64,000 nt of DNA, taken from Ariolimax columbianus. Taxonomy: Eukaryota; Mollusca; Gastropoda; Stylommatophora; Arionidae. The notes under the pieces were generated by a model. The model searched no databases and was not told the DNA's origin. It saw only the letters and a list, made by a program, of their open reading frames with translations. Made by a program: the position numbers and the translations under genes. This document shows, in pieces, positions 45,541 to 56,576 of this stretch. Numbering within the stretch: the stretch's first letter is position 1; every line of letters begins with the position of its first letter. The stretch is from contig JAVGWX010000005.1 of NCBI GenBank assembly GCA_036924085.1, forward strand, positions 74,868,547 to 74,932,546. Direction: 5' to 3'.

Positions 45541-45769
45541 AGGTCACATCCAAAATGAGATGAAAGAAGTGATGGTCATCTCTGTAGAACACAATTTTTT
45601 AGAATGCAGCATCATAGTAAAACTAGTCTATAGATTAAAAAATATTGGCACTTAAATAATATTATCTTGGAGATACAGCTCGGAAATTAAGAACAGAACA
45701 GCACAAGGTGAAAACAGCTTTTCAGAAAATAAGCGTTTGTCGGTAGGAGAGAAAAAGAGGATTCTTCAT
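45541..45769. other. No gene seen
   Basis: Short unassigned stretch between LINE fragments. Confidence 0.4.
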
Positions 45770-47110
45770 TGTTAAATGCAACCAATACTGTCATATTATA
45801 GACTGGTGAGTTTAACGAGCATAGTCTGTAAATTGTTAGAGTCAATAATCAAAGAAAACATTGTAATGCATTTAGACAAATTTAATCTAATTAGAAATAG
45901 TCAGCATGGGCTTACTAGAGGGAGATCATGCTTAACAAATCTATTAGAATTCATGGAGGAGGTTACTAAAATCATAGATAAAGGGGAGCCAGTGGACGTT
46001 ATTTATCTAGAGTACCTCATCAAAGATTATTTCGAAAGTTAAAATCACATGGAATAGGTGGGGAAGTTGCCAAATGGATTGAAAATTGGTTAACGGGAAG
46101 AAGGCAGAGGGTGGGCATAAATAAGGAGTACTCTGAGTGGTGTGAAGTGAAAAGTGGTGTGCCACAGGGCTCGGTTTTGGGACCAATTTTGTTCTTGATA
46201 TATATAAATGATTTGGACATTGATATGAGATCCATGATTGCAAAATTTGCTGATGACACAAAACTATGCAGTAGTGTCTCATCTAAAGCAGAAGTGGATA
46301 TATTGTCGGATTTAGATAAAATTCGAGAATGGTCTGTAAGCTGGCAAATGGAGTTTAATGTAGATAAATGTACAGTCATCCACATGGGTAGATCCAATAT
46401 GGAACATAATTACGGAATGGGAGAAAACAATATTAGAAAGATAGATAAGGAAAGGGACCTAGGGGTTATAATAGATCATACAGGAAAGGTGAGTGAGCAA
46501 GTAAAGGTAGCAGTGAAAAAGGCAAATGCAATGTTAGGTATGATAACAAGAAATATTAAACATAGGAGCAAGGAAGTGATCGTCAAACTGTATAAAGCTT
46601 TAGTTAGACCTAGATTGGAGAACTGTGTACAGGTGTGGAGTCCTTATCATAGAGGGGACATAAACATGCTAGAAAGAATACAAAAAAGAGCGACAAAGAT
46701 GATAGTGGGATTCCAGAATTACAGTTATGAGGAACGACTCACAAAAACCGGCCTACAGTGTCTCGAAGAGAGAAGAATTCGTGGTGATTTAATACAGGTT
46801 TATAAGATGATCAGAGGAATCGATAAATTAGACTATAACAAGTTTTTTAAAATACAGCCACCTACAATAACACGAGGGTATAGCTACAAGCTGACTAAAG
46901 AGAGGTCCAGGTTAGATATTAGGAAATATTTTTTTAGTCAGAGAGTGGTGTCTGCTTGGAATGCATTGCCAGGGGAGGTAGTGGAGGCAGGGACAGTAAA
47001 TGCATTTAAGAATAAACTGGATGCGCATAGCTTTTAGAGCAAGGTGATGTAAATGTAACTGGTTGTATACAGAATCTGCAGGGTCTTCTAAACCAGTATA
47101 CAGACGTTAA
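45770..47110 (+). mobile_element. CR1-like LINE, best-preserved copy (RT to 3' end)
   Basis: Frame 45776-46042 has YYRLVSLTSIVCKLLESIIK and NSQHGLTRGRSCLTNLLEFM, with a deletion that removes LDFTKAFDRV. The frame 46111-47037 (308 codons) has CEVKSGVPQGSVLGPILFLI, KFADDTKLCSSVSSK (catalytic DD), DLGVIIDHTGKVSEQ, VRPRLENCVQVWSPYHRGDI and SAWNALPGEVVEAGTVNAFK. The short AT-poor 3' UTR ends CAGTATACAGACGTTAAG. 5'-truncated. Confidence 0.9.
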
Positions 47111-47249
47111 GTTATATGGAAGCAAGTCATGGATAATCAATAAATAGAGATAAAGATCTATGGAGTCCTCAGATGTGATTTTACCAATGAATGTTAAGAA
47201 TCCCTAGGATAGCTAAAATGACTAGTATGTGCTGAGTGAAGGCAATGTA

Positions 47250-48650
47250 TTAATTAATAGCTGTCCATCGTTGTCGATGAGGACTGCCGACATCATTCTT
47301 GTCACAGATTTCCCTGTTGGGTGTGGGTGCGCAGGTGGCTGAACAGGCTAATGCGGGCACAAAAACATCTGCTACATATCAGGCACATGAGGTTTGTAGA
47401 AGGTGATGGTGTTCCCGCTGTTCGGGATTTCTGGGTCGCGCGTCTGCTCTGGGCTTTCACAACACGGCCGTCTTCGCACGTAGCTACACCCGATTTGACT
47501 GCGCTTCTCCAGTTAGATCTGTTTTGCGCAAGACATTCTCAGGTGTCGATGTCTATCTGGCAACTTTTCAGTGAGTCCTTCAGACTGTCTTTAAAAAGTT
47601 TCTTTGGGCGCCCTCTCTCGCGCCATCCCTCTCTCAGTTCGCCGTAGAGAAGCTTCTTTGGGAGCCGCTCGTCTGACATACGGATGAGGTGTCCGGCCCA
47701 TCTTAGTCGTGCTTTTTCTAGCAGTGCATGTATGCTGGGCATGTTAGCCCTCGAGAGAACCTCGATGTCAGTGACATGATCTTGCCATCGGATGTGGAAT
47801 ATTCGCCTCAGGCAACCTGTGGGGAAGTGGTTTAATCTCCTTGCATGTCCAGAGTATACAGTCCAGCTTTCGCAAGCGTATAGTAGGGTTGGAATGATGG
47901 TTGCACGGTAGACTGAGTTTGGTCTTGACTCTGATGCCACGACGTGCCCAGACCATCGAGCGCATTCTACCAAAGGCTGTGCTGGCCTTTGCTATTCTGC
48001 TTGCTACCTCATCGTCTAGGCTGACAGATCTCGACAGCGTGCTGTCCAGATATGTGAATTTGTCTACGACGTTCAGCATCTGCCCGCTGACTGTCGTCTC
48101 TGGTTTTGTGTTTGGTGCTGGTTGGTACATGACCTCTGTTTTTTTGGCATTTATGGCCAGGCCAAAATTTTTGCATGTGGCAGAGAACCGGTCCATTCCA
48201 ACCTGCATGTTCAGTTCTGAGTTGCTCATTAGAGCGCAGTCGTCAGCAAATACAAGTTCCCTGATTATGACGCCAGTCACTTTGGTTTTGGCCTTCATTC
48301 TTCTGGGATTGAGTAACTTGCCATCTCCGCTCAATCCTACATCTGATGATAATGTAGTCAATGAGGTGCCAGTGGCGGGTGCATCCATGTGGTTCTATTT
48401 TGGACCGGAAGTCGGAAAGCTGTGTTTGTAATGAGTAGTTATTTGCGGCACATGTCCTCAGAAGGAGCAGTCCGTTACTATTGCATTTTCCGATACCATG
48501 TCTGCCAAAGACCCCCTCCCAGGCTGTATGGTCTGTGCCAACCCTAGCATTAAAATTACAGAGGATGACCAATTTGTCATATTTGGGGACTGCAGCGATG
48601 AGCGCCTCAAAGTCCTCATAAAACTTATCTTTTGTTTCCTGGCAATGTAT
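47250..48650 (-). mobile_element. LINE family E with internal deletion joining endonuclease to RT
   Basis: Minus strand: endonuclease end (LVILCNFNARVGTDHTAWEG, GIGKCNSNGLLLLR, HWHLIDYIII), then at about 48348 the reading jumps to RT codons DGKLLNPRRMKAKTKVTGVI and ELVFADDCALMSNSELNMQV, then YLDSTLSRSVSLDDEV, TLLYACESWTVYSGH, RWQDHVTDIEVLSRANMPSI and LREGWRERGRPKKLFKDSLK. Linker and RT fingers (roughly 1-1.5 kb in such LINEs) are missing. The 3' UTR CTGTCCATCGTTGTCGATGA lies near 47261. Confidence 0.85.
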
Positions 48651-49359
48651 AAAGGAAGCTTATTGCACACTATAGAAAGAAATAGTCATAACTTTTATTA
48701 CTGTGTTTATGTTTAGGGTGGAAACATACTGTGAAAACAAGTACAATTTCGGGGAAATGAATCTAGAGATAGAGAATGACAAAGAATGTGGACAATTTAC
48801 ATCATGATTAAAAGAAAATCAGCAACTGGTTTAATAAAGAGCATTAGGGCAGAGGGGGACAAAATGTAGGAGCCAGGCAAAGTGCTGGATTAAAAGATTA
48901 TACCATTATGGAGGAAATTGTGGGAGTAAATAGGACACTGGTCCTGAAATGTTAGGCACAACAGTAACATTTCTAGACATCATGGTGACCTTGAGCCCGT
49001 GATTTTCTTGTGGCCTGCATTAAGGACAGGAAATTTGGAACTCAATAATCACTTGTGGATGGTCACATGCAGAAAGAGATGATGGTCTTCCTGTTTGTCC
49101 CTCCAGAATCCAGAATTTCCAAGCTATGCGTGTTAAATAAAACAAAAACATGTATGTATTGTACAGTTTAAATGTGCACTGATATGACACATCCAACTTT
49201 ACCACTAAAATATCTTTGTCAACGATTAAGAATAGAGCATATGGAAATAACAAGGTACCTGACTAGTCATAAGGAATAAATTGATAATAGGTAGCACAAA
49301 AATAATCTTTGTCTCTCTTGTCAGAGTAGCATAACAGTATGGAATTTTTCTCTCTCTGG
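48651..49359. other. No gene seen
   Basis: AT-rich, no recognised repeat or frame. Confidence 0.4.
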
Positions 49360-49490
49360 TCATAATTTTTTCAGCCACTGTCCATCAATCATATTCTTCC
49401 AAAGGTCCTCAATATCATCAATAACCTTTTCTGCTCCAATAAGGAGCATAGGACAACCACTGGAGCGGGTGGCGCATTCTTGCTGGAGAC
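49360..49490 (-). CDS. Candidate terminal exon on the strand opposite Ski, unidentified
   Basis: Minus strand: acceptor-like TTTTGGTGCAG (ending 49491) is followed by 42 open codons after two phase bases: LQQECATRSSGCPMLLIGAE, KVIDDIEDLWKNMIDGQWLK, KL and TGA (49360-49362). Composition looks like protein and matches no LINE family here. No upstream exon was found and I do not recognise the protein; it may be an exon of a gene nested in Ski intron 1, a retrocopy scrap, or chance. Confidence 0.35.
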
Positions 49491-49494
49491 CTGC

Positions 49495-50335
49495 ACCAAA
49501 ACATTTTATGTTCATCTAGCACTTTGTTTTACATGATTAAGTGCTATGTTCCTTGACACTTTAATGATGCTGAACCATATAGCTCTTGTTTCTCCTTCCT
49601 CATTTAGTCATTTCTAATTTTGTCTGTCCACTTCATGTACAATTTTCTCTTCTATTTCTTTTAACCTGCATGAATCTTCCTTCTCATCTCTCTCCTTTAA
49701 CTTGCTCATTCAAAGCCACCACCATTAACATCTATTTTTAGACAGTCAATAGTGATTATCTAACTTTCCCCTCATTAAGCAAGACTTTAGCAGGCAAACA
49801 AGAAGTGGGCATGTGTCATTGTGATATAACTACACCATTGTTTGGGATTTTTCTTGCCAAGGATCTCTTTTCCTGCCAAGGATCTCTTTTCCATGTTTAA
49901 GCTATTCTTGAAAATTTTTATACATTGGCCCGCTATCCGTCCTTCAGTGTCGTCAAGACGTTTAGAAAAAAAAAATATTTTCTTCACTCCTTATTGGCAT
50001 CAATCTTTCCTCTGTGATCAATAGTGATGGCCTGTCAGTAGTTTCTGGAAATGCAATACTTTAAATGTGGAAATAAATAACTTTGTGTCTACTTTTGTAT
50101 GTGTATTAAGTGGTCAGAGCAATTGTAAAAGATATTAAATATTTTGTTCAAAATCGTAGTTTTAAGACAAGATCAGTAAATATGGGCATATAATTGACAA
50201 TACGATAAGAGTAAATACAACTTTAAAATTTTGGACAATAAAAGTAATGCTGAAAAAGCATAATTTAAGTTGTAAGGTTCAAAAGTCGCAAAAGTATGAC
50301 AATGCTAAAAGCAGGATGAAACCTTAAAAAACTTT
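49495..50335. other. No gene seen
   Basis: Short direct repeat TGCCAAGGATCTCTTTTCC (49855, 49875). Otherwise unassigned. Confidence 0.4.
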
Positions 50336-50339
50336 TTTT

Positions 50340-52400
50340 TTCACAGCAAATTGTCTCATGTGTTGCCATCAATGCAAGACATATATAACATATATGAAAA
50401 GGCACTGAGAAAAACGTACACCACAAACATCACATTTGTACAGCCTGGTAGATTTTGTTGCATACTTGGCATGTGTCCAAACCACTTTATTTTCTGGCTT
50501 ACCAATGTAATCTATGCATGTCGTTGTACCAACTTTCTTTTGGTTTTCTTCATTTCGTACCCTGTCCAGCCTTGTGACCCCAACTGTTTTTATGAAACAT
50601 CTCATTTTGCATACCATGATTTTTCTTTCTTGTGTCTTGGTGAGAGTACAAGTCTGACACTGGTAGCAGAGAATTGGTATAAAAATACTATTAATCAACT
50701 GTCTCTTTGTCTCCACAGGAATGTGTTTCTGTCTAAATAATGGTGAGAGCTGATAAGAAACTGTATTTGCTTTCTTGATTCTACCTCTGTCCACCCTTCC
50801 ATTTTTGTGGGAACATGCTACCCAAGTATTTGAACTCTCTGACTTCTTCAAGTTCTGCCCCTTTCACGTGAATATTTAGTGTTTTCTCTATTCTGCTGAT
50901 TTTCGTTGTCTCTATCTTTTCTTTGTAAATGTTCATATTAAATATAACGCAGGCATTGTGAAGGACATTCAGATATTCTTGGAGGTTATGTTCATCTGAA
51001 CAAAAGATGCTCTGGTCATCTGCAAAAAGGAGCTTGTTCATGGTTATTTCTGGGTTTGCATCAGTGGTTATTTTGTCCATATATACAATGAACAAAAGTA
51101 GCAATAGTACACATCCCGGTCTTAACCAATAAACCAATTTGTGAGTCCGTTGGTGTTCTCACAGTAGTTAAGCTATTTTTATACATTGATTTGATAATGT
51201 CCGATAACTCCTTGAACTCCATAGTTGTCTAGGATTTCCCAAAGTTTGTTTGTATCCACTAGGTCAAATGCTTTCTTCCAGTCCACAAAGACAATGTTCT
51301 ATCTTTGTTGTATTCAATAGTTTGTTAACAAATCTGTCTAAGTGAAAATAGGGCATCAGTGCAGCCTCTTCCTTTTCTGAAGCCAAACTGTGTATGTTAC
51401 TTAATTTGTTTTTCGACTATTGGTCTTATTCTATTTTCCAGGATTTTTGCAAATATTTTATTGACATGGCTCAATAGAGATATGCCCCTGTATGTTTCAG
51501 TTTCCTTTGTTTCATTTTTTCTTCTATATTGGGATGTTAATTGATTTTTGCCAGTCTTCTGAGACTTCCACTGTTGTCTATGCCATATTCATTGTTCTTG
51601 TCAGTCACTTTACTTCTATGTCTCCACAGGCTTGTATGACCTCTGTTCTATCTATTCCTGGTGCCTTGTTTCATGAGCTATTTTTGATAGCATGTTCGAC
51701 TTCTGCTGCTATAGTTGATGATTCTTCTCTCTCTCTATGTTTTGGGATGAATATTTCATTCTCACTTTTTTCTGTTGAATTCAGAAATTCCTTGAAAAAT
51801 TCTTCCTACCTCAGTTTTTTTGCTATTTTCGTTTACTTTCAGGTTATGTTTATCATTAATGATGGTTGATGGGGTATTGCATTCAACTCTCAAAAACACA
51901 TTTTCTCAACAGTCTTATAGAACTCTCTTGTGGATTCTTTGTGGAGGTTTGTTAGCTTTTCACAATTTTACTGCCATTATCTGTCTTTTGCCTTCTTTAT
52001 AATTCTGCTGGTATCCCTTCGTGCTGCTTTGTACTTTGCACAATTTTCTTCAGTCTCAGATTATGTCCATAATTTATAGAGCTCTTTTTTTATTTTTTCA
52101 CAGCAATTTTCACTTCCTCATTCCACCACACTGTTTTCTTTTTGCTTTGTCTTGTGCTTTTAAGACCACAGTTCTTTTTTTTAGGCTATTTTGTTTAGGC
52201 TTATTGTGTTTTTTAAATACAACCATTCCTTTTCTATGTCATTCACTTTTTCTTATATGTTTTTGTATGCTTTATCAATCTCGCTGCATACCACTTTCTT
52301 TGTTGATGATCAGGCTGAGAAAATCCTGCTATAGAGATATTGCTACTGTAAAAATTCTCTTATGTATGTTTTACTGTACACCATTTTAATTAACTAAATT
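50340..52400 (-). mobile_element. LINE family M, RT to C-terminus
   Basis: Minus strand, 5' to 3': decayed RT fingers (52400-51200, with a recognisable FGKSWTTMEFKELSDIIKS), RPGCVLLLLLFIVYMDKITT with NKLLFADDQSIFCSDEHNLQ (catalytic FADD near 51020), FKYLGSMFPQ, ANTVSYQLSPLFRQKHIPVE, INSIFIPILCYQCQTCTL, MRCFIKTVGVTRLDRVRNEE. Two long frames (51137-50781, 50851-50369) with a shift between them. It fills most of the spacer between the inverted arms. Confidence 0.8.
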
Positions 52401-52439
52401 AAGCAAAAGATGCACTATGAACTAAACACCTATCAATAT

Positions 52440-54578
52440 AACTACCATGGATCCACACTGAAAGAGATGAGTGGGGAAATAAAATAACACCTGGCAAAAA
52501 AAGGTTGGAAGAGCAGATCAGTACAGCTGGAATCTTACTGGCAGAACTAAATTTGCTATATGTATCAAAGGGAATCAGATGGATGAATTTTGATGATGAT
52601 AGTGACTATTTCAACCTCGTCATTTAGCTAATTTTGATACCGACACTAAGTAGACAAGGGTAGAACATACTCATAGGAAGGGGAATATTACTTAACTTTT
52701 GTATACTGGTTAGACTCTCCACAGTCTGTATTATACAACCAGTTTCTTCTACTCCATTTGATCTAAAAATAGCTATGTGTATCTAATCTATTTTTTACTG
52801 CATTAACCGACCCTGCCCTCGCTTTTTCCTGTGGCAATGCATTTCAAACATTCACCACTCTCTTACTAAAGAAAATATTTCCTAATATCTAAGCTGTATC
52901 TTTCTTTAATTAATTTGTAGTTATGCCCTCTTGTTATTGTAGTTGGATGTACTTTAAAAACCTTACTATAGTCTAATGTATCCTTTCCCTTGATTATCTT
53001 ATAAACCTGAATTAAATCAACTTGAATTCTTCTCTTTTCTATACATTTCCAGTAGGTTCTTCTGAGTCTTTCCTCATAACTATAATTCTGGAATCCCTCT
53101 ATCAGTTATGTCACTCTTCTTTGTATCCTTTCCAGCATGTTTATACCCCTGTACGATAAGGGCTCCACACCTGTACACAGTACTCCAATCTAAGTCTAAC
53201 TAATACGTTACAGTTTGGACTATCACTTCGTATATAAAAAAAAAACTTCCTTGCACCTGTGTTTCAAATTTTTTCATATCATACCTAACATTGTATTTGT
53301 CATTTTCACTGCTACCTGGGCTTGCCCACTCGCTTTACCTGTATAATCTATTATGTACTCCTAGGTCCTTTCCTTTTCTATCTTTCTAGCATTGTTCTCT
53401 CACATCCTTTTATTATATTCCATATTGGATCTACCCATGTGGATGACTTCATTTATCTAAACTCCATCTGCCACCTCTCAGACCATTCTCTAATTTTATC
53501 TAAATCCGACCTCAATATATCCACCTCTGCTTTAGATAAGACACCTCTGCATAGTTTTGTGTAATGCACACATTTTGCAATCATGGATTTGATATCATTG
53601 TCCAAATCATTTATATTTTCAAGATCAAAATTAGTCCCAAAACCGAGCCCTGTGGTATTCCAGTTTATTTACCTCAAACCACAAAGAGTACAACTCATAT
53701 ATGCTCACTCTCTGCCTTCTTCCCATTAACAAATCATCTAACCATTTAGCAACATCTCCATCTATACCATGTGATTTTAATTTCCTAAACAGTCTTTGAT
53801 GAGGTACCCTATCAAATGCGTTTGTAAAATCTAGATAAATAAGATCTACTAGCTTCCCTCCATCTATAATTTTGGTAACCTCTTCCATGGATTCTAATAG
53901 ATTTGTTAAGCATGACCTCCCTTTATAGTAAATTACATTTTTCTGATTGCATTACAATGTTTTCTTTGATCATTGACTAACATTTTGCAGACTATGCCCA
54001 TTAAACTCATCGGTCTATAATTTGCTGGATCTGATCTTTTGCCCAATTTTAACACAGGGACCACTCCTGTATTTTTGCAATACTTTGGAGCACTCCTCTT
54101 TGCAAGTGATTGAGAACATAATTACACCTAGATGGGCTCCAGATTGAAAAACTCAGAAGAATGGAGTGGCCTAAGAACAATATTACACCTAGATATTTGA
54201 TGGATTGAGATACACTGATGAATAGAAGAGTGGTGGCCAGAGAACAATATTATATCTAGATATGCACTGGATTGAAGCATGCATATGAAGTGAAAAGTGG
54301 AGTGTAGAGAAAACAATATCACAGAGATGAAGTGAAGATAAGCCTAAGACCAATTGCAGAGAAAGCCAGAGTAATAGTCTCCCATGGGCAAAATAAAGAT
54401 GGCAATAAATAAAAAAGGCGTAAAGTGACCATTACAGCACTATGTTCCAAGGTTGCCTAGAAGGAATCAGTCAAGCCAATGCATATGACATGGTGTGTCC
54501 CTTGTTATTTGAAGCTAGTGGTACTGAGTTAAGTTAACTTTAGACGGTGTTCTTTTAGTAGTGGGTTACAATGGCTCT
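52440..54578. repeat. Right arm of the inverted duplication
   Basis: Uninterrupted counterpart of 41393-44955: family K LINE end (52440-52660, + strand), CR1-like LINE (52680-54110, minus strand), then the GGTGTAATATTGTT repeats and a SINE end (54110-54578). About 2.1 kb, equal to the left arm without its insertion. Confidence 0.85.
52680..54110 (-). mobile_element. CR1-like LINE, 3' half, in the right arm
   Basis: Minus strand: MEEVTKIIDGGKLVDLIYLD, FTNAFDRVPHQRLFRKLKSH, GDVAKWLDDLLMGRRQRVSI (53888-53631), then degraded RT, the C-terminus and a 3' UTR ending AAAAGTTAAG near 52690. Same breakpoints and SNP-level kinship as 41960-44700. Confidence 0.85.
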
Positions 54579-54890
54579 TTTTTTTCTCAATGTCCAAATC
54601 GTTTATATACTTTATAACTTCGGTCAAGGTAAAGGTAGTTCCAAAACAGACACTGCCATTGGAGATGAAGCATTAGAGACATAATTAAACTAAGTCCCAG
54701 CTTTTCTAAGTGGGATAACCATATCCTTCCTCGCTGTATTACCCAGTGTTGCCATCTCAACAGGTATATTTTCAGCTAGAAATATATTTACATATTGCTA
54801 AGATCAGCTAAATTGTCCACATTTTCCGCTAAATGGGAAATGAAACATTTGTTATTGTTTTATAGTCTATATATACTTAATTGCTCTTCT
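54579..54890. other. Small CR1-like scrap (54580-54645), remainder unassigned
   Basis: The minus strand of 54580-54645 resembles GPILFLIYINDLDI of the CR1-like RT with shifts. Nothing further seen to 54890. Confidence 0.4.
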
Positions 54891-55219
54891 TCTACCTTGG
54901 GGCGTAGAGGTTTGCCAGAAAGTACGCCAGACTACTATATCAACTGTCGTCTTCTTGCCCGAGTGCCAGTCTAGTCATTGGTCTCTTATAGATGTCTTAT
55001 TTTGTCAACCCAGCTCTCTTTGGGCTGTCCTGGGGGTCTGAATCCTTGGTTCATTGCTTCCCATGACTGCCATGATAGTCAATCTACTTTCATTCTGCAG
55101 ACATTGCCAGACCACTGAGATTAAGATTGCTCCAGTCTGCAAGGACTGGGTTTAAAGATCATGTCATATTATCTGTTTACAGACTTTGTTTCTTCTTGTT
55201 ACTTGGACCACCTTTCTTA
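54891..55219 (-). pseudogene. LINE C-terminal fragment
   Basis: Minus-strand frames give VVWQCLQNESRLSWQSW, EAMNQGFRPPGQPKESWVDK and IRHL, like the GHVxRM...RGRPxxxWxD tail of RTE-like LINEs. Weak, broken by stops. Confidence 0.45.
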
Positions 55220-56110
55220 GATATATAATTTCATAGGATTGGTTTTTCTGGGTTGTGATCATTGCTCATATTTCACAATCGTAAGTCAAATCAGATATGG
55301 TGGGGGGAGAGGTATACAGCAGAAAATGAGTGCAAAGATTATGATGCTTCTGTTTTTTATGGGAAAACATAAAATACAGTCCACATGTGATAGAGAGCTA
55401 CTTCCAGTACTGTTATTTCCGCTTCATAATTTGAGCATATCTCCCTACAGGCATCAAACAGCTCATCAGATGTTATGTTTGGATACTCTATGTAGACTCC
55501 ATATCCCACTTTAATGGTGGCCTTAAAAGCAGACCCATCAATATAGACATGAATCCATTATTCTGGGTAGGCGTCAATCATTTTCTGTGATGCTCTCATA
55601 AGACTTACTGGATCAGAACTTCTTGCACTAACTATGTTTTGTTTAAATGTCTTGCATTTTTAGACATGTACCTAGTGGTAAATTTCTTGTTACTCTCTGT
55701 GTTTCTTTATTTTTGTGTGAGAGGTGATATCTGTCTTTAATCTAACTGGCTGATATGATAGACTGACTGACTTGTTTTATTCTCTGCTTTTGTTGCAGTT
55801 TTTCTACAAGATATCTATTAGGGTGGTCTTTGGTCATTCTTATTCTCTCATAAGCTTCCACAGCAACTACGTTTTTCCGCATCACAAGGGGATTCACATG
55901 AATTTCACATGCAGCTGAGAGTGTTGACCTCTGTTCCACAATAAGGCGCAGGGCATTGGTTTACACTGTGTCCAGGAATTCTACATTAGTTCGTGAGCAT
56001 ATTGTTGGGAGTGCACTGATGTATTCTAAAGCAGAGTGCTCATATGCAGGATACAAGCCTCTCAGAGTGTCTTTGTCTGGTCCCTATACTGTGTCATCGA
56101 GCCTCTTCAA
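55220..56110 (-). mobile_element. LINE H-like relic, connector and RNase H
   Basis: Minus strand: connector YEHSALEYISALPTICSRTN and VVAVEAYERIRMTKDHPNRY (55939-55742), then RNase H WIHVYIDGSAFKATIKVGYG, VYIEYPN, ICSNYEAEITVLEVALYHM (55560-55390). Closest to the divergent 16313 copy (GVYIEYPN shared). The 3' end decays; no tail. Confidence 0.7.
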
Positions 56111-56349
56111 TAACTATAGCTATCTCAACGCTTAATTTTTAACATTTTTAACGTTTCATATGACTGAGCTGTCGATTGAGAGCGAGTACACTACTGTATC
56201 CCATATAACTTTACTAAGAATATAGTATGGTGTTCGCACAACGTCCAAATCACATGACATCCTATTTCATAAAATGTGTAGTGGATGCTAAACGATGCAT
56301 ACCTGTATTTATGAAAGAGACATTAATCCAAAAATAATATTCTTCTTAG

Positions 56350-56576
56350 AGCCCAGAAGGATCTTCAAGAACTGACACAATTAACTCCAAACGCATCAAA
56401 TCAGAGTCTGTGAGTGATACATCTTCAGATGTCATGATCTCATTGCCAACACAAGCATCAAAATGGGAGGCCTTGAGCTTGCATCAGTTATCTGTCTTCT
56501 ACCCCTGGTCACCATATCTGTTGTCTGCTATCAAGGAGGGCAAACTGCTCCCACCTCCAGCCATCATGAGAGATGA
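56350..56576 (+). CDS. SKI: Ski/Sno homolog, coding exon 2
   Basis: Continues exon 1 in phase 0 after TATTCTTCTTAG. 75 codons and two bases (residues about 312-386): a Ser/Thr-rich stretch (SPEGSSRTDTINSKRIKSES, VSDTSSDVM), then LSVFYPWSPYLLSAIKEGKL and LPPPAIMRDE. The FYPWSP...SA.KE...LPPPAIMRD block corresponds to the FRPWSP...ALIRD block that follows the SAND-like domain in vertebrate SKI, recalled from knowledge of the family. The donor is GA|GTGAGT (GT at 56577-56578); the codon after RDE is an immediate TGA if this donor is skipped. The last 16 bases of the exon are also part of the minisatellite that fills the next intron. Confidence 0.85.

Larger units (their letters stand above)
40923..56349 (+). 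other. Ski intron 1 (15.4 kb), filled with transposable elements
   Basis: Donor GTAAAAATTG at 40923 and acceptor TATTCTTCTTAG ending 56349. It contains CR1-like, family H, K, E and M LINE fragments, SINE relics and an inverted duplication. A separate minus-strand exon candidate lies at 49360-49490. Confidence 0.8.
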
